A stretch of DNA of 64,000 nt from Vespa crabro (lineage: Eukaryota > Arthropoda > Insecta > Hymenoptera > Vespidae). The translations under genes and the position numbers were made by a program. This document shows positions 25,671 to 38,664 of this stretch, piece after piece (positions within the stretch are counted from its first letter, which is position 1; each line of letters starts with the position of its first letter). Under the pieces are notes generated by a model. That model saw only the letters and a list, made by a program, of their open reading frames with translations, was not told the DNA's origin and made no database searches. Where the stretch lies: positions 1,605,732-1,669,731 of the forward strand of contig NC_060962.1 of assembly GCF_910589235.1 (NCBI RefSeq), given 5' to 3'.

Positions 25671-25778
25671 CCTCTCTTTTTCTTTCTCTTTCTCTTTCTC
25701 TTTCTCTTTTTCTTTCTTTTTCTCTTCCTCTTTTTCTTTCTCCCCCCTGCCTCCCTTACTCTCTCTTTCTCTTTCTTC
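25671..25778. repeat. (CTTTCT)n pyrimidine tract
   Basis: Hexamer-like CTTTCT units, then CT/C-rich sequence. Confidence 0.88.
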
Positions 25779-25779
25779 T

Positions 25780-27480
25780 CGACCTAGAAAATCCGTTCAG
25801 TTTCGAAAGGTTCTATCCTAGTAAATATCCTAGTTTTTAATTTTTCAAATTATTTACTTATTCTAGATAAAATTTTTTTTGATTGAGAAGATCGTTAAAG
25901 ATTATTTTTCGTAATGGTTTAACTTCAACCTGATGATCTTTTTTTCTAAAATTCCATCGATTGCTTTTTCTTTGTATACGCGACGACTGCCATTATAATG
26001 CTAATTGCGAATGCATTTACCGCAATACGCAGGGCTAAAGTAAGCTTCGCGAATGGTCGAATAGTTAGTGGCTTTTTGCGCTTTCACTGCGAGGATGTCC
26101 ACCGAGCGTTGTTATGCCAAACGGTTGAGAGCTTAATGCCACGTTTTTTACCGTCCACGTTGATCTCTTGTAGGTTTCTGAAAGGTTCATCTTACGAAGA
26201 CATCAACCGACCTAGAATCGTCCACAACTAAAGTTGACATTTACTCTTCTTTGCAGATTTCTCGTTCAATATAGGAAACATTTTCATTCGAACAAATGTT
26301 CTGATTCGCTCATACGTGTTCGTCGACTCTCATTCGTGAAGATTTTCTGATTGCTGTATCGTGAGTTTTATTAAACAAATCGGATTAAGTAGTTCATTAT
26401 TCTAAATCCATGAAAAAGAGCGAAAAACTGCATTTGATGATAATTAATTAAAAATCGAAATAAAACCTTATTTTACGTATTTTTACCGAAGCGATCTTGT
26501 TCATTATTCGAATCTTTCGATAATTTGATGAAAAAATACTTTAACGTTCCTTCATTAACAAGAGAAAATGTTATTTCGACGTTATTTTTTCTGCAGGTCT
26601 TTAAAGGTCATCTTTTTAAATCGAAAGAGTCGCAATTTGAACAAAAATCAAGGTATTTATTCGATCGTAGAATAAACAATGTTAATGAAGCCGACTGATA
26701 AAAAGTTCTAATAGTAAACGAAATAACGTGACGATGTAACTAGTGCTGACAAATGTAAATGGCAGCATATACCAAATGTCGGAGTAATAAACTAAGCTCG
26801 TATTTATTTTATTTCGAAAAATAACATATGAGAATATGTGGATGTGATAGAAAAAGGCGTAACGATTTTTAAACATTACAGGGACACATGTTCGGTGAAC
26901 CGAGAACGTGTTTGTATGAGCAATAAATATTCCTTGTATTAAACTGAAAAATAACATTAAAGATTATTCGACATGGTTAACATACCGAGAAAGAGAAAGA
27001 GAAAAATTTAATATGGTGAACATCGGTACAAGTATATAGCTTCATCGAACACACATGGTTTTCTTTGCGTATTCTCGTTTTTGTTGGTATAATGGAATAC
27101 GAACTATGTAATAGATGTAATTAAAATTTGATGTATGTGAAGATATTTATATAACATTTTCTTTTTTCGTAATGTCTCGATGTCGATGTTGCTTCGAATA
27201 ATTTTGTTTTCCTATCTGTTTTTCTAATTACGTCCTCCTTTACCGTTCTTAGTTTGTGTTCGATCGAAACGATAAGTAATTATTTAAATATCTGTCGATA
27301 CCATGACAAAATGTTCTGCCGATAGCGTATAAATGAAGTCTCGCGTCGTTGCCGATCGATCATTCTCTATACCGTAATTTATTATTATCGGCTATGTTTT
27401 CACTTCTTTATTAGAAAACATTATCTCACGTCTTTTGTGATACTTTTTGCTAGTCATAGTTTAATATCTTTCGAGATGTT
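25780..27480. other. Intron 1 stretch with no feature recognised
   Basis: AT-rich sequence. Short open frames at 25998-26231 (+) and 26682-26957 (-) have no recognisable motif. Confidence 0.5.
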
Positions 27481-27481
27481 C

Positions 27482-27532
27482 TTTTTATTTTTTGTTTTTT
27501 TATTTTTTGTTTTTTTTTATTTTTTGTTTTAT
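27482..27532. repeat. T-rich tandem repeat (TTTTTATTTTTTG)n
   Basis: About 3.5 units of roughly 15 bp with variable T-run length. Confidence 0.8.
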
Positions 27533-27604
27533 TGATTTTCACTTGATATTTCGATCATAAAAATATTATCTGAAATTCGTTTAATTTTCGACGATGATAT
27601 AATT

Positions 27605-27895
27605 TCAATTCCGTGTATCAATATTATCGAAATAGTTTCTTGTCTCGGATCGATAGATTTCTAAGCGCATCTCATTTGTAACGTAGTAGATAGCGTACCT
27701 ATGCTCGATGTTGCTACACCTTCTGTCCAACATGCTCGGAGTGACACTGGCAATGGCATCCTTGATTTGATGCATAACATAGCAAGATCTAGGACATCGT
27801 TGGCATTGATTATGTCCTTTACGTAACTTCGCTACTATAGCAGTTTGTGGGGTCCAGTTTCGAATTGTCGTGGCGTTATAGTAACCTGTGATCCC
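27605..27895 (-). pseudogene. Relic of a Tc1/mariner-like transposase C-terminus
   Basis: The minus strand is open for 96 codons, between a TAA just upstream (27896-27898) and a TGA at 27605-27607. About two thirds along it reads IKDAIASVTPSMLDRR, then IEHR, then VTNEMRLE. This matches, with the same 28-residue spacing, the end of many arthropod Tc1/mariner-superfamily (DDE) transposases, which follow a pattern like TPxMLxRVxxxIEYRLDxCRxTNGxHIE. Upstream of that, LRKGHNQ and CPRS keep the spacing of the usual WGxLKxxVYxxxPRS segment, though most residues are changed. The typical NGAHIE is altered, and no catalytic DDE residues or inverted repeats were found. A (CT)n array adjoins the upstream end at 27902. 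It is probably an old fragment in the intron, antisense to the host gene. The superfamily is likely; the family is not determined. Confidence 0.6.
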
Positions 27896-27901
27896 TTAAT
27901 T

Positions 27902-27907
27902 TCTCTC

Positions 27908-27954
<47 letters not shown>
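27902..27954. repeat. (CT)n array
   Basis: Near-pure CT. It borders the transposase relic and lies about 150 bp before a GA array. Confidence 0.95.
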
Positions 27955-28099
27955 AGATATATTAGATTTATTTATTAGAACATGTTACATATGATCTATT
28001 TAAAAAACTGAGAAAAATGGAAATATTCAAACATGTAAATTTATCAAAGGTATATATTTTCGCGTAGAATGAATAGTTCGATAAGATCGGAAATATTAG

Positions 28100-28151
28100 G
28101 AAAGAGAAAGAGAAGAAGAAGGAGAGAAAGAGAGAGAGAGAGAGAGAGAGG
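28100..28151. repeat. (AG)n array
   Basis: GAAG units then about 11 perfect AG units, complementary to 27902-27954. Confidence 0.93.
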
Positions 28152-28159
28152 GAGTCTGT

Positions 28160-29310
28160 GAGTTGGGACAAAGAAAAGAACATTGGACACGAAGTAAAGT
28201 CGCGAAATCGATCCATCTCGGTAGTCGGTCTTTTCCGTCGCCTCCTGGTGAGACTGTTACCGAGCGCTGTGAAATATAGCATTAACGTCTAGAACTAGCC
28301 GACGAGGGATAGTTTCTCACAGCCGTTTCTCCGTGACGTTGTACGCGATGTCCGGAGATCAATTTTTCTATAAGTTGTGACCGCGGTACTGCACCGGATA
28401 CCCGGACTTTATTGGAAAAAGAAATCTACGAGTGACTACTCAAGCTGGAATTGTCGCGTACTGGTCGAGTGCAACGCGTGTAAGCCGTTTTATATCGCCT
28501 CGAAATCTTCTCGATAACACCCGCCGGATTTGACCTTTCGTGCCTTTCGGGATAAGTAGTGGAGATGAGAGACTTTTTATTGCCTTCTGGTACCTTCCTC
28601 GTGTCTAAAACCTTCGAAAATAGCTCCCATTTCGTATATATCCTTTTTGATATAGTACCAAGGTATATCTACTCTTATAGTTGATGGAGAAGGGATGAAA
28701 GATCTCTTTAGAAACGACATAGGGATCTTTTTAAGTGATAACTTTGCAAGAAGGAAATTTTCAATAAGTAATAACAAAATATATATACCTGACCATTAGG
28801 TTAACAGTTATCCATGAAAGTTACTCATAGTAAGTTCTATTGTCTGTTGGCAACACTTTTCGAGTGCATGTATCTCTGTTTACGAAGGTCGCTTGAAGTT
28901 CACTTCGCTATACTTAGTACAGTTCTCTGCGAGTGTCTTTGCTATATTTACTCACTTTGATATTAACCATTGTCTCTTACTCTAATTTATGGAGAAGCTG
29001 TCTTCTAGGTTTACCATAACCATACTCCGAACTTAGATGTACTATACATGTAGTTAAGTACGTGCACAATGCTTTTCTCGGTTTAAGAATATCTGCCAAA
29101 AGTTTTCGAGTAACAACTCTGTACTTGTTCTTTGTAGCAAAGCATTGTATTAAATGTAGATTGAAATTGATTTTAATATTTAAAAGGAAATGCTCGAGAA
29201 GTACTTTGATCTTTTTCAAAGTTTCCGTCTTATTTCTCGAGTACGTTTGTACTTAGTCAGTTATTGAAATATATAGTGAAGATGTTAGAAATAAATCAAT
29301 GCATAAATCT
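28160..29310. other. Intron 1 stretch, part GC-richer, no gene recognised
   Basis: 28190-28560 is richer in GC and CpG than its surroundings but is interrupted by stops in the frames I read. It could be a conserved non-coding element or further decayed transposon sequence. Confidence 0.4.
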
Positions 29311-29337
29311 CTTTCTTCTCTCTCTTTCTCTCTCTCT

Positions 29338-29377
<40 letters not shown>
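29311..29377. repeat. (CT)n array
   Basis: CT and TTTCTC units ending in about 17 perfect CT units. Confidence 0.93.
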
Positions 29378-29381
<4 letters not shown>

Positions 29382-29419
29382 TATATTCTCTTTTATTCTC
29401 TCCTCCTCTCTTGAGAATA

Positions 29420-30545
29420 TCGAAGAGATTTCTCGATTCGTGACGAAAGTTCGATCCTTGCCAAGAATTTAAGAAAGAAATCGCCCTTAGAATATCGATA
29501 GAATCGAGTTACAAGGTCTACCATTCACACGAGCTCTATCGAAAGTGACAAGGGTAAAAGGAAACGTCGACTTACCGGAAAACCCATTTTAATCGTGACT
29601 GGTATACAGAAAAGGTTTTCTTCGTCTTACCGTGACTATACGAGTATGTTTAGAGTAACCAAAGAATTTTCGTTTTTAAATCGTTTATGTTGAATGTATT
29701 ATGTTTCTACGAGTAGTCTTGTAAAATAGTATAATCATTTATAGTAGAGATAATCGTTGGTTGGAACTCTAAGAAGTAAGACGATAAAGGGAATTAGTAA
29801 CAAGCTCATTCTGGTGATTTTCTACAGTTTGCTGTTAGGCGTCGCAAATTAAGATCGCACGTTTCTCGTTAGTGTTGTAAGTTCGTAACATTACAATGCT
29901 ATAATACATATAAGTTCTAAAGATCTAATTCTTGTTCTACTTCGAGTATATTGGTACATTTAAGATAAAGTCCACTAGTCGACCTTACTAATGAGTCCTT
30001 AAGATTTCAGTCGGTTTCTAAGTATGTTATCTTGTTGTAGAAACACTTTCAAAAGGTAAAGTTCTCTGTAGATTTTGGAGAACGTTTCTCGCGATTTTAT
30101 AGCTATTAATAACAATGATTAACGCGGTGATATAGCTATTAACAATAATGATTTATAAAATTCGATCAAAAAGGAGAATTTCCGTATGATTTTCACCTCA
30201 CGTTTGATTCTCTTTTGCATTGATGCTCTTTGCGAATAGAATTTGTTATACGTAGGTAATTGAGCTAAGCAGTTCAATCAATTATACAAATTCTGAAAAG
30301 TTAATGTAGTATTCGGAACGTATCCATTTTCGTGTGTACTTTTAGTTTATTTTTTTTTGTCGGAGTGTGAGATAAATTTGGCGAACGGAAGGATCGCATT
30401 AGGATTGGTCAATTCACTAGGAATGAATCTGTTTGGTAAATAAATTGGACAACGTGGTTTTTAATTTGGCGAACAGTTGAAAATCTGAGGCTAATTATTA
30501 GGGAAAACTTTTCATCTCCAGCTTTTATATTTATTTGCTTCTTTT
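29420..30545. other. Intron 1 stretch with one small duplication
   Basis: A 22-bp element, ATAGCTATTAATAACAATGA plus TT, occurs at 30099-30120 and again at 30132-30153 with two changes. Nothing else recognised. Confidence 0.6.
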
Positions 30546-30547
30546 TC

Positions 30548-30614
30548 TCTCTTTTTCTATTTTTCTCTCCCTCCCTCTCTCTCTTTCTCTTTCCCTCCCT
30601 CTCTCTCTTTCTCT

Positions 30615-30674
<60 letters not shown>
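30548..30674. repeat. Pyrimidine array with a tandem unit of about 28 bp
   Basis: CCCTCCCTCTCTCTCTTTCT occurs about three times before a terminal near-pure (CT)n, so it has higher-order structure beyond simple CT. Confidence 0.88.
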
Positions 30675-31810
30675 TCGTTGTCCATTGACACGATCGAAAA
30701 CAATTTCGGCGGGAGAATTTCATTTACAAAAACTCGAGAAGAGTCTAGCAGTGTTGCACGCTTTTCTAATTCCACTCGATAAATCGTTCTAACCGCACGC
30801 AAATCGATTAGAGAGATCGCCGATATACGCGGCATTTAGCTTCAATTCCGTTGGGGACTTCGTAGTTCGAATAAATTAATAGGAAATTCATTTGTCCTCT
30901 ATAACGTCGTATACAATTATTGTTGTGATGTTAATTTCCTAATAACAGTCTCGTTTTACAAACCGCGTCATTTAATCGTACTTAAATGCATTTAAAATTA
31001 TAATCAATCGTGAATATGCATTATGTATGTCGATACGGTCAATGGAATTTTTGTTATGCGTTCGATTATCCAAATTTAATTTTTCTTTTTTAATGATTCA
31101 CGTACGAGGTAAAATTGTTTTTTCGTGAATGAACGGACGTCCTTTGAAAATATTCCTATTAATTTTTTTTTTATAAAAACCAGATTAATTTCAATGTCCT
31201 TTGATGTAGATATAGAATTTTGCTTATTTGCAATAGTATGATGTTCTTTTCTGAAGAGTAAAGTCGTTTTTAAATCGTCCCTCGTTTATGGAATATCAAC
31301 GTAATGCTTGCATTATTTATATGGCTTTATATGCGATTCTTCTTTTCTCGCTAATTGCATGGGAATAAGAAGAACGCAAAATAGACATCGTAAAGCAATT
31401 ACAAGCTATTCGCTTTCTTTTTTATATTATACGTAACTTATTCGTACTCGAAGCATAAAATTAATGAAATCAATTTCGATTTCGAATCGACGATAATTGA
31501 TATTCGTTTCTACATAATTTATGAATTTTTTATGGCACGTTTGATCGGTAATATTGTATTTATAACGTGTAACTGCGATAGTATGGATAATTTTAATATG
31601 TGAATCGTTAGTTGGATGCGCTATTTATTTTATAATTTTCTTTTGAAAGAAACATCGCAGAAAAGAGATATTTTTTTGGCGATTTGTTTTTTTGATCATT
31701 CCCATAAGGTACGACGTTCTTTATGATGCTTTTTTTTAACATAATAGAATTATATACAGAATCGCAAGCTTTCCTATCACATCCAAAGTTGATTTTATAA
31801 AAAAGCAGAG

Positions 31811-31812
<2 letters not shown>

Positions 31813-31860
<48 letters not shown>
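31813..31860. repeat. (AG)n array
   Basis: Eighteen perfect AG units then GGGAGAGAGAG. Confidence 0.95.
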
Positions 31861-31861
<1 letters not shown>

Positions 31862-32060
31862 CTGGAACGACGAAGCTTTTCACGTTTCATGCAAGTTTGA
31901 TGGGTGGTTGAAAATGCGGCCAGAAAAGCTTATCGAAGCTTTGGCCATCGACGCGTCATAATCGAATCGATACATTTATCGCCTGTAGTAACGGCCATAG
32001 AAAATAAGAAGAGTAGAAAACGGACGTTGAAATTTCACGTTGACTTCCGGCATCCATCGA

Positions 32061-32082
32061 TCTCTCTCTCTCTCTTTCTCTC
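32061..32082. repeat. Short (TC)n array
   Basis: Complementary to the AG array about 200 bp upstream. Confidence 0.9.
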
Positions 32083-32099
32083 AAATTTCTTTTCTCGTA

Positions 32100-33786
32100 A
32101 ATAACGAATCGATCCCTGAGGAAAATGGTTTCTCCTTCGAAGGATGTTGCCGTCGAAAGGGATCGTAATATCCTTTGCCCGAGGCTAACAAGTTTCTTCA
32201 TGATGCGTGACGGTCGTGCGCATGAAATGGCTTTATGGACGTTTAACTCGGTAGAATCCGTTGGGATTTTGATGTTAAATAAACTAACTTGCGAGCTATA
32301 GTGGAAACCTTATTTCGATAGTAAGATTAGTCTCACTTCTCTGCCCTTTTCTTTGGTTCGTATACTCTTCGCTTTTTGGTCTACGTACAAGTCTAAGTGC
32401 GGTTAATCATTATCCTGGATATTGTTGCTCTTTACTTGACAAAATTAGTTAGCCCTCACGGAAGTAATTAAAAGGCAATGAAGTTTGACCAGTTTCCTAT
32501 TGCAAGGGCATAACGTGGAACGGATAGTGTAGATTGCCGATGCTAATCGGCCGAAGAGAAATCGAATATGCGAGAGGGAAATTGAAGAGGAAATGCGATC
32601 GATATGAGTCTTTTTGTTTCTTGCATTTCGATGCCCTTCTTCCCTTACCCCGGGGCTTTTCGGCTCGATTCGAAATAAACTTGCGCTTCGTTTCCTCTCG
32701 CTTTCAAAGGGTTCATTCGCGGTAGAACCCTTTACCTATCGGCTTAATTAAAGCTCGATAATCCGTTTCACGAGTTTCCTCTTAATTTTGCCGGTTGAAC
32801 GCCGGCCTTTCTTTCTTCCTCTTCTTCCTCTTAATGTTATTCCGTTGCGTTGACTGTTCTTTTTATTTTTTTGTTTTATTTTTTATTTTCCTTTTTCTTT
32901 TTTTTTCTTCTCTTCCCAAATTGAAAATCCATTTATCGACGGGTCTTTCATTTACTTCGAATTACGTTTGTCGATTAATACGAATCAAATGTATTCTCGC
33001 ATAAAGAAGTAGAGTATCACGAGAAGGAGAAAGAATGTAACGTTCTTATCGCGATCGTGTGGGTTCGACATTTTATGGGTCGTTTCGGGATGTTTACGTT
33101 TACGTACAAGATTCATAAACTATCGATATAGGGATCGTAAATTGCACTGAAAAGCACTTAAGATAAATTTCACTCTGCGAATGATCGTCATCGTCGAATA
33201 GGAGACTTCTTCTTTTTACCAATCGCTTTCATCTTTTTACGTTTTCATCTTTCCCATTTTAGGCTCTCATCCATTCGCATTTTAATGCGCCCTAAAGTTT
33301 TCGTTGGTTGGATCAATCAGTAGTCGACGTGTAGTCGTGACGTTTATAATATTTATAATCTTTATGTAAAATATCGATTCATCGATATTAAGGTAGTAAT
33401 ATTTAAATTGAGCTAGTGATGTTAAATTTAATGTCTATTCCCCTTCCCTCGATTGTCATATTACAATGCAGTATATATACATTATTCATTAATTAATTGG
33501 ATAATTGTAAAATAATTCTAATAATTTCATTCCAAATCATGTCGTGTAAAAGCACGAAATGGAAGTTTGAAAGGATGTTGTTTATTTATTTAAATCAAAG
33601 AAGAGATCCCAATTAACCGTTTCGAACAAATTACTTTTCGGATTATTTAATGGATCATCATAATAAAGAAAATTAATTTCGATCTAATATATAATATTTA
33701 TATTAAATAAAATGAATTAAAATAGATATATACGTATTGTCTGTCTCGTATATCGACTGCGAAGAGTTTATATCACGTTTCGCGCT
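32100..33786. other. Intron 1 stretch with no gene recognised
   Basis: Poly-T-rich at 32850-32910. The rest is ordinary AT-rich DNA with scattered CpG. Confidence 0.5.
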
Positions 33787-33802
33787 CTCTATTTCTTTTT
33801 CT

Positions 33803-33834
<32 letters not shown>

Positions 33835-33900
33835 TTTTCTTTCTCTTTCTCTTTCTCTTTCTCTCTCTCTTTTTTTCCCTTTCTCTCTCTCTCTCTTTCT
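33787..33900. repeat. Pyrimidine array (CT/CTTT)
   Basis: Mixed CTTTCT and CT units for about 110 bp. Confidence 0.92.
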
Positions 33901-33909
33901 GAGCGGATT

Positions 33910-35284
33910 TTGCGCTTTGGAAAAAAGAAAGAAGACTCGAAACGAGGCGCGGCCTGAGCGAGACTTTGAGTGCACTGTAAAGAGAAACCGATGATAAATT
34001 CAAAACGTATCTCATATCGCGATGAGAACTATGAAGGATGGAACGAATACCAGGACAAAGGCCGTAATTTTCACATGCAATAATTTTTATTTCTTTTTGT
34101 CAGTTCGTCAAGGGAAAATTAAGTCCTTTCTGTATCGGTATAAAGTTTCCATCTAATTTCTAACAAGTAAATATTAATTATGAGTAACATAATTCGTATT
34201 TCGAAGTAGTCTTTATTAACGTAATCATTCTTTAATTCAAGGTATCTCTTTCAAATTTTATTTTAATTGCTTTTTTTCGATAAGTATGTATCTTAAAAGA
34301 ATTAATAACATTAAAAACAAGAAAGTGGGTTATCGGAAATTTCATCTAGAAATTTGTTTCTTTTTTCGGTTGGATTATATTCACTAATAAGTATACCGAT
34401 TCAATGTTTTTATACGTTGCAGAGATCGTTTAGAAAATAGGAAAAAAATTTTGCTTCTCTCTTCGTTTCCTTTTTCTTTTTCTTCGTTTTCTTCCCTAGT
34501 CCCATTTCTCCTTTCCATCTTCCCTTCAGAGTTCGTTCTTTGAATAGAAATCGTAATGAAAACGATATAAACAATTCAAGCGGAAATTGTCTTTAGAAAT
34601 TGTTTTCGTTTTGTGGTTGTGACTGTTTGAAATGAGAAATGAAATATATTTTAATGTTAGTTTAGTGTTACACTTTAGAGGATGGAAAAAGTGTCCTGTT
34701 TGGTAGTTGGAGTTTTTCAAGTAATCATCCTTGACATATGTCGTCGTAACGAGCCAATTTAAATTGGATAGATAAACTTCGTGTGCGTACATAATATATC
34801 TGTGTGTACACGTATGTAGTATATATTTCTACGGTCGTATGTAAGCGTTATAAACGTCGTAAATTCTCTGGAAGCACATCCAATTTCTATGGCAAATTTG
34901 CGCGTTAATCGACTTCGAACGTTCAAAGTCACGGCCGTGTACGCAGAGACGAGATGTGATCAAAGCCGTGGATTATAATATTAAAAATGATAGAAGTGCA
35001 TAAGAAATTTTGTTAAACGGTCCGAATCGAAAGAATAAAACGTATCGAATGATATCTCGAATTATATTTCATTTCTATTATTTGCAAGTTATAATGGCAT
35101 GTTTAAGTTCGATAAATGCATTGGATTTCTATGCTGAATTTCAAATGAGATCGAATAGTAAATTCGCGGAGGTATTTAAATAAATTTTCTATTGCCTCTG
35201 GGACTTTTCCTTTGTCTTAGTTTCTTGCGTATGCATCTTTTACATTAATTTGTAAATTATCTACTCGTTCGTATTCCAAGTAGC

Positions 35285-35286
<2 letters not shown>
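33910..35286. other. Intron 1 stretch with no feature recognised
   Basis: AT-rich; nothing identified on either strand. Confidence 0.55.

Positions 35287-35326
<40 letters not shown>
35287..35326. repeat. (TC)n array, about 19 units
   Basis: Uninterrupted until TTTCATTC. Confidence 0.95.
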
Positions 35327-35328
<2 letters not shown>

Positions 35329-35663
35329 ATTCTATTATTCTCTCATTCTCTTTCTCTTAGGATATATACTTATGCTCATATATTTGCACACATACACCGA
35401 TGGTCTCGAGAATATAACGAGAGATCAATGTCTTATGAACTCTGCATCTGTCGGACTCATTCGTTCATTAACTACTGCGACATCTGTCCTAAGCTTTCAG
35501 CACTTTAAGGCGTACACCGTAATTCTGCCACTTCTGCTAACAAGATAATCACAATCTTCACCTGTCGTCTGCTTATTATGTTTGTATCTTTGACAATATT
35601 TCTGTTATTTGTCTGTTAGCTTCGTATTCTTAAAAATGAACGTTCCTCTATCTAAAGTAAAAG

Positions 35664-35703
35664 ATTAAATTATCATCCCGTTAATTAAATTATCATCCCA
35701 TTA
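35664..35703. repeat. 20-bp tandem duplication
   Basis: ATTAAATTATCATCCCGTTA is followed directly by a copy with one change (G to A). Confidence 0.95.
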
Positions 35704-37830
35704 ACTTCCATTCATTTTCAAATGATATCGTCCTAAATTTTCTTACTTTCCTATTGATATGGAATATAATTTTGAGAGAATATAAATACATCTTCCAACG
35801 TATCATTCGGCTATTCGTTCCATTAAATTTTCTTTTCATAAAAGTCGCGTCGACCCTTTTCCAACGTTGAAGTCTCCTGCCGTCGTTTAATGTAATATTT
35901 TTAATGTCGTATAAAAATATCAGTTATAAGGGAGAAGTGAGAGGTTATTGATTTCTACATAGCAACTTCTTTTTTTTTTATTTTTTCCAACGAAATTCTA
36001 TTTCGTAGCAATCAAGTACAGTGTTCCGTTGCTAGTAAAATATATTTACGAAGTGAAATGTACATCGAGATATAAAATATTGTTATCAATTGTGGTCATA
36101 TACTCAAATGTCGGCCACTAACTCGTGTATGCAAAATAGATTAAAAAAGAAAAAGAGAAGGCAAAAACGAAACAAAACAAAAGTATCATTAGTCTTCTTT
36201 AACTCGAAGCACATTTTTCTTTCGTATGTTCTTTTTATTTTTTCTTTTTTTTTTTCTTACAAGCAAAGAAGTTGCTTGTTGGATTACGCAAGAAGGTACC
36301 TATCTATCTATACGTAACAATCAATTTTCGCAAGGATAATTTATAACGGAATTCGCATTACGAAATCCCCGATAGGAAAGTGTAAACTATCATGAATCAT
36401 GTTTGTTCGAAGACGACACGTCATAGAATCCATTTCTCACATCCCAATACGACATAGTTCATGAAACTTTTACTCCGTGATTTTTATTTCCGTGTGATAT
36501 AAAGAATACGGAGTGAAAAGTAAGTTTTTAAGAACGCCACATCGTTATTCAAATCTACATCTAGTTTATTTGGAAAAGTTCAGATTTATAACTGAGAATA
36601 AACGTTAGATACGATACTTCAAAGTGTTAATACAAGTTAACAGATAAACGAGCCCGATCGGGAAGCGATTTCATCGTTGCGCCTATCGGATGTTCCACTT
36701 TCTATCTAAAGTTCATAAAATAAGGGCGCTCATAAATTTTTATCGGTAACGAACTCGGTACTTTAGTTGCTCTCAATTTTTAAATAGTCGAATTAAGACC
36801 GGTTCTCGAGACTAATTCATTCCGTTTGGTTTAAGAGTCAAGCGCGCACTATTATTCACCCAATCCGAATGTAAGCGGCGCGTTAATTAAACTGAATTAA
36901 ATTATTAAACTGAGGGGAACCCTCCCGATCGATTTCATTATCACGAACCGAAGATTTAAAGTTTAATTAACTAAGAAATTTACTAATCAAAACTTTAAAA
37001 TTGATAAATTCACAAACTATTCGGGATTTATACAATTTGTCGTTGGAGAAAGATTTAAGTTTTAATTTTGTTAGGAGAATACGTGTATATACATGTTAAA
37101 TACGAGATAGTATAGAGAAAGATAGAATGATGATTAATTGATTAACAATAATAGTATCAAACGATATGCAAATCGATAATAATACAAGGTATATTTTTTA
37201 GTTCTTATCATGTCATTGAATATCATTTTGTGTTTATTAATAATCATATCTTTCTACTGGAATAACTATTCCTCATACTCATGTACATTTCACGGTCACG
37301 TTCTCTTTTCTCTACCTTTCATATTTCATTTTCGTTCTCTCGTCTGTATTCTTAGAGGAAACTACGAAAGAATTCTCCGCATATCTTCCAATTTCGGAAT
37401 ACGATCAATTTGTAGATATTAGATAAGATATTTTCCTTCGTCGTTCTCAAGAGTAGTAAAAATACGATGGAGAGATGGGGAGAGAGAAAAAGAGAGAGAG
37501 AAAGAGAAAGGGAGAGAGATAGAAAGATAAAGACAGGTAGCAAAGAGGAGAAAGAATAGAAGGCGATGACGAAGTTACACTTGCGAAAAGACGAGGAAAT
37601 TCGAAAGGTAGAAAGTAGTGCTTAAGATAAGTCTGTTTTCGAAAGGATTTTCAAAGATTGTACGATAAAAGTAAATCTTCCCGCGTTCTATGCTCGATGT
37701 AGCACATGATGCGTAAAGATTTAACAATTTCTTCTTTGAGAATTTGTACACTTATTCTCTCTTCTTCTAGTATTTAACTAAGAAAATATTCACCTTTCAT
37801 TTCTTTATTTCGAACTATTGTAGTTAGTAG
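35704..37830. other. Intron 1 stretch with no gene recognised
   Basis: AT-rich, with a purine run at 37477-37535. No exon seen. Confidence 0.55.
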
Positions 37831-37835
37831 GAGAT

Positions 37836-38016
37836 TATATATATATATATATACATATATATATACAAATATATATATATACATATATATATGTATATAT
37901 ATACATATATATATGTATATATATGTATATATATGTATATATATGTATATATATGTATATATATATATATGTATATATATATGTATATATATATATGTAT
38001 ATATATGTATACATAT
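37836..38016. repeat. TATATATGTA array, about 650 bp before exon 2
   Basis: Alternating TA broken by GTATAT and ACATAT steps, giving a roughly 10-bp period. Confidence 0.93.
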
Positions 38017-38220
38017 GCTTGACTATCTTGGAGGTGCACATAATGAAGAACTTTTACGACACGGTTCAACTTCTTGCCGAGTACAATAGATATAGCTTTT
38101 ACGATCACAATAGTAGCTTCCACTTGTAGTTAAATATATTTTCTCTCGCCTTTGAATGCCTGGAACGTCGATCGTTTTTTCAATGAACAAATTTAATCAA
38201 ATAAGTGCCCGCTCGGAAGG

Positions 38221-38235
38221 ATATATATAGAATAA

Positions 38236-38276
<41 letters not shown>

Positions 38277-38382
38277 TTATATATATATTTATATATATAT
38301 ATTTATATATTTATATATATATATATTTATATATATATATATTTATATATTTATATATATATTTATATATATATATTTATAC

Positions 38383-38424
<42 letters not shown>

Positions 38425-38436
38425 GTATGTATATAA
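38221..38436. repeat. TATATATTTA array, about 230 bp before exon 2
   Basis: TA runs broken by TTTATATA steps, ending in a pure (TA)n. Confidence 0.93.
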
Positions 38437-38664
38437 AAATTAATTCATTAAAAAATGTTTTCGTTTCAACGTTCATACACATCATCCATTACTTTAATTT
38501 TTATTTTTGATTTTTTTCTTCTTTTTTTTCTATTTTTTAATTATCCTCATCTCTCCCTTTTAACATCGAGACGTGTGATAACGAAAATTCGGATTTCGTC
38601 GGATAGGACGAAAAGGAAGTTACGGAGTCGATCAAAGTTCTCACTGTGAATGTAAATTGGGCAG

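Larger units (their letters stand above)
5266..38664 (+). other. Intron 1 of the nAChR alpha gene (33,399 bp)
   Basis: The boundaries are GTAAGT at 5266 and GCAG ending at 38664, and the exons on both sides join in frame. The intron is filled with simple repeats of GA, CT, TA and ATAC, with short diverged duplications and one transposase relic, all listed separately. I recognise no internal exon or RNA gene. An alternative first exon or small regulatory RNA inside it cannot be excluded by reading alone. The pyrimidine tract just before the acceptor is weak: the last 25 bases are purine- and AT-rich, and a possible branch sequence, TCTCAC, lies about 20 bases upstream. Confidence 0.88.

Noticed and set aside
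27815..27870. CxxC-like residues (QCQRC) as a zinc-knuckle of a retrotransposon Gag
   Set aside because: The surrounding spacing fits the end of a Tc1/mariner-like transposase better, and no further Cys/His of a knuckle follow.
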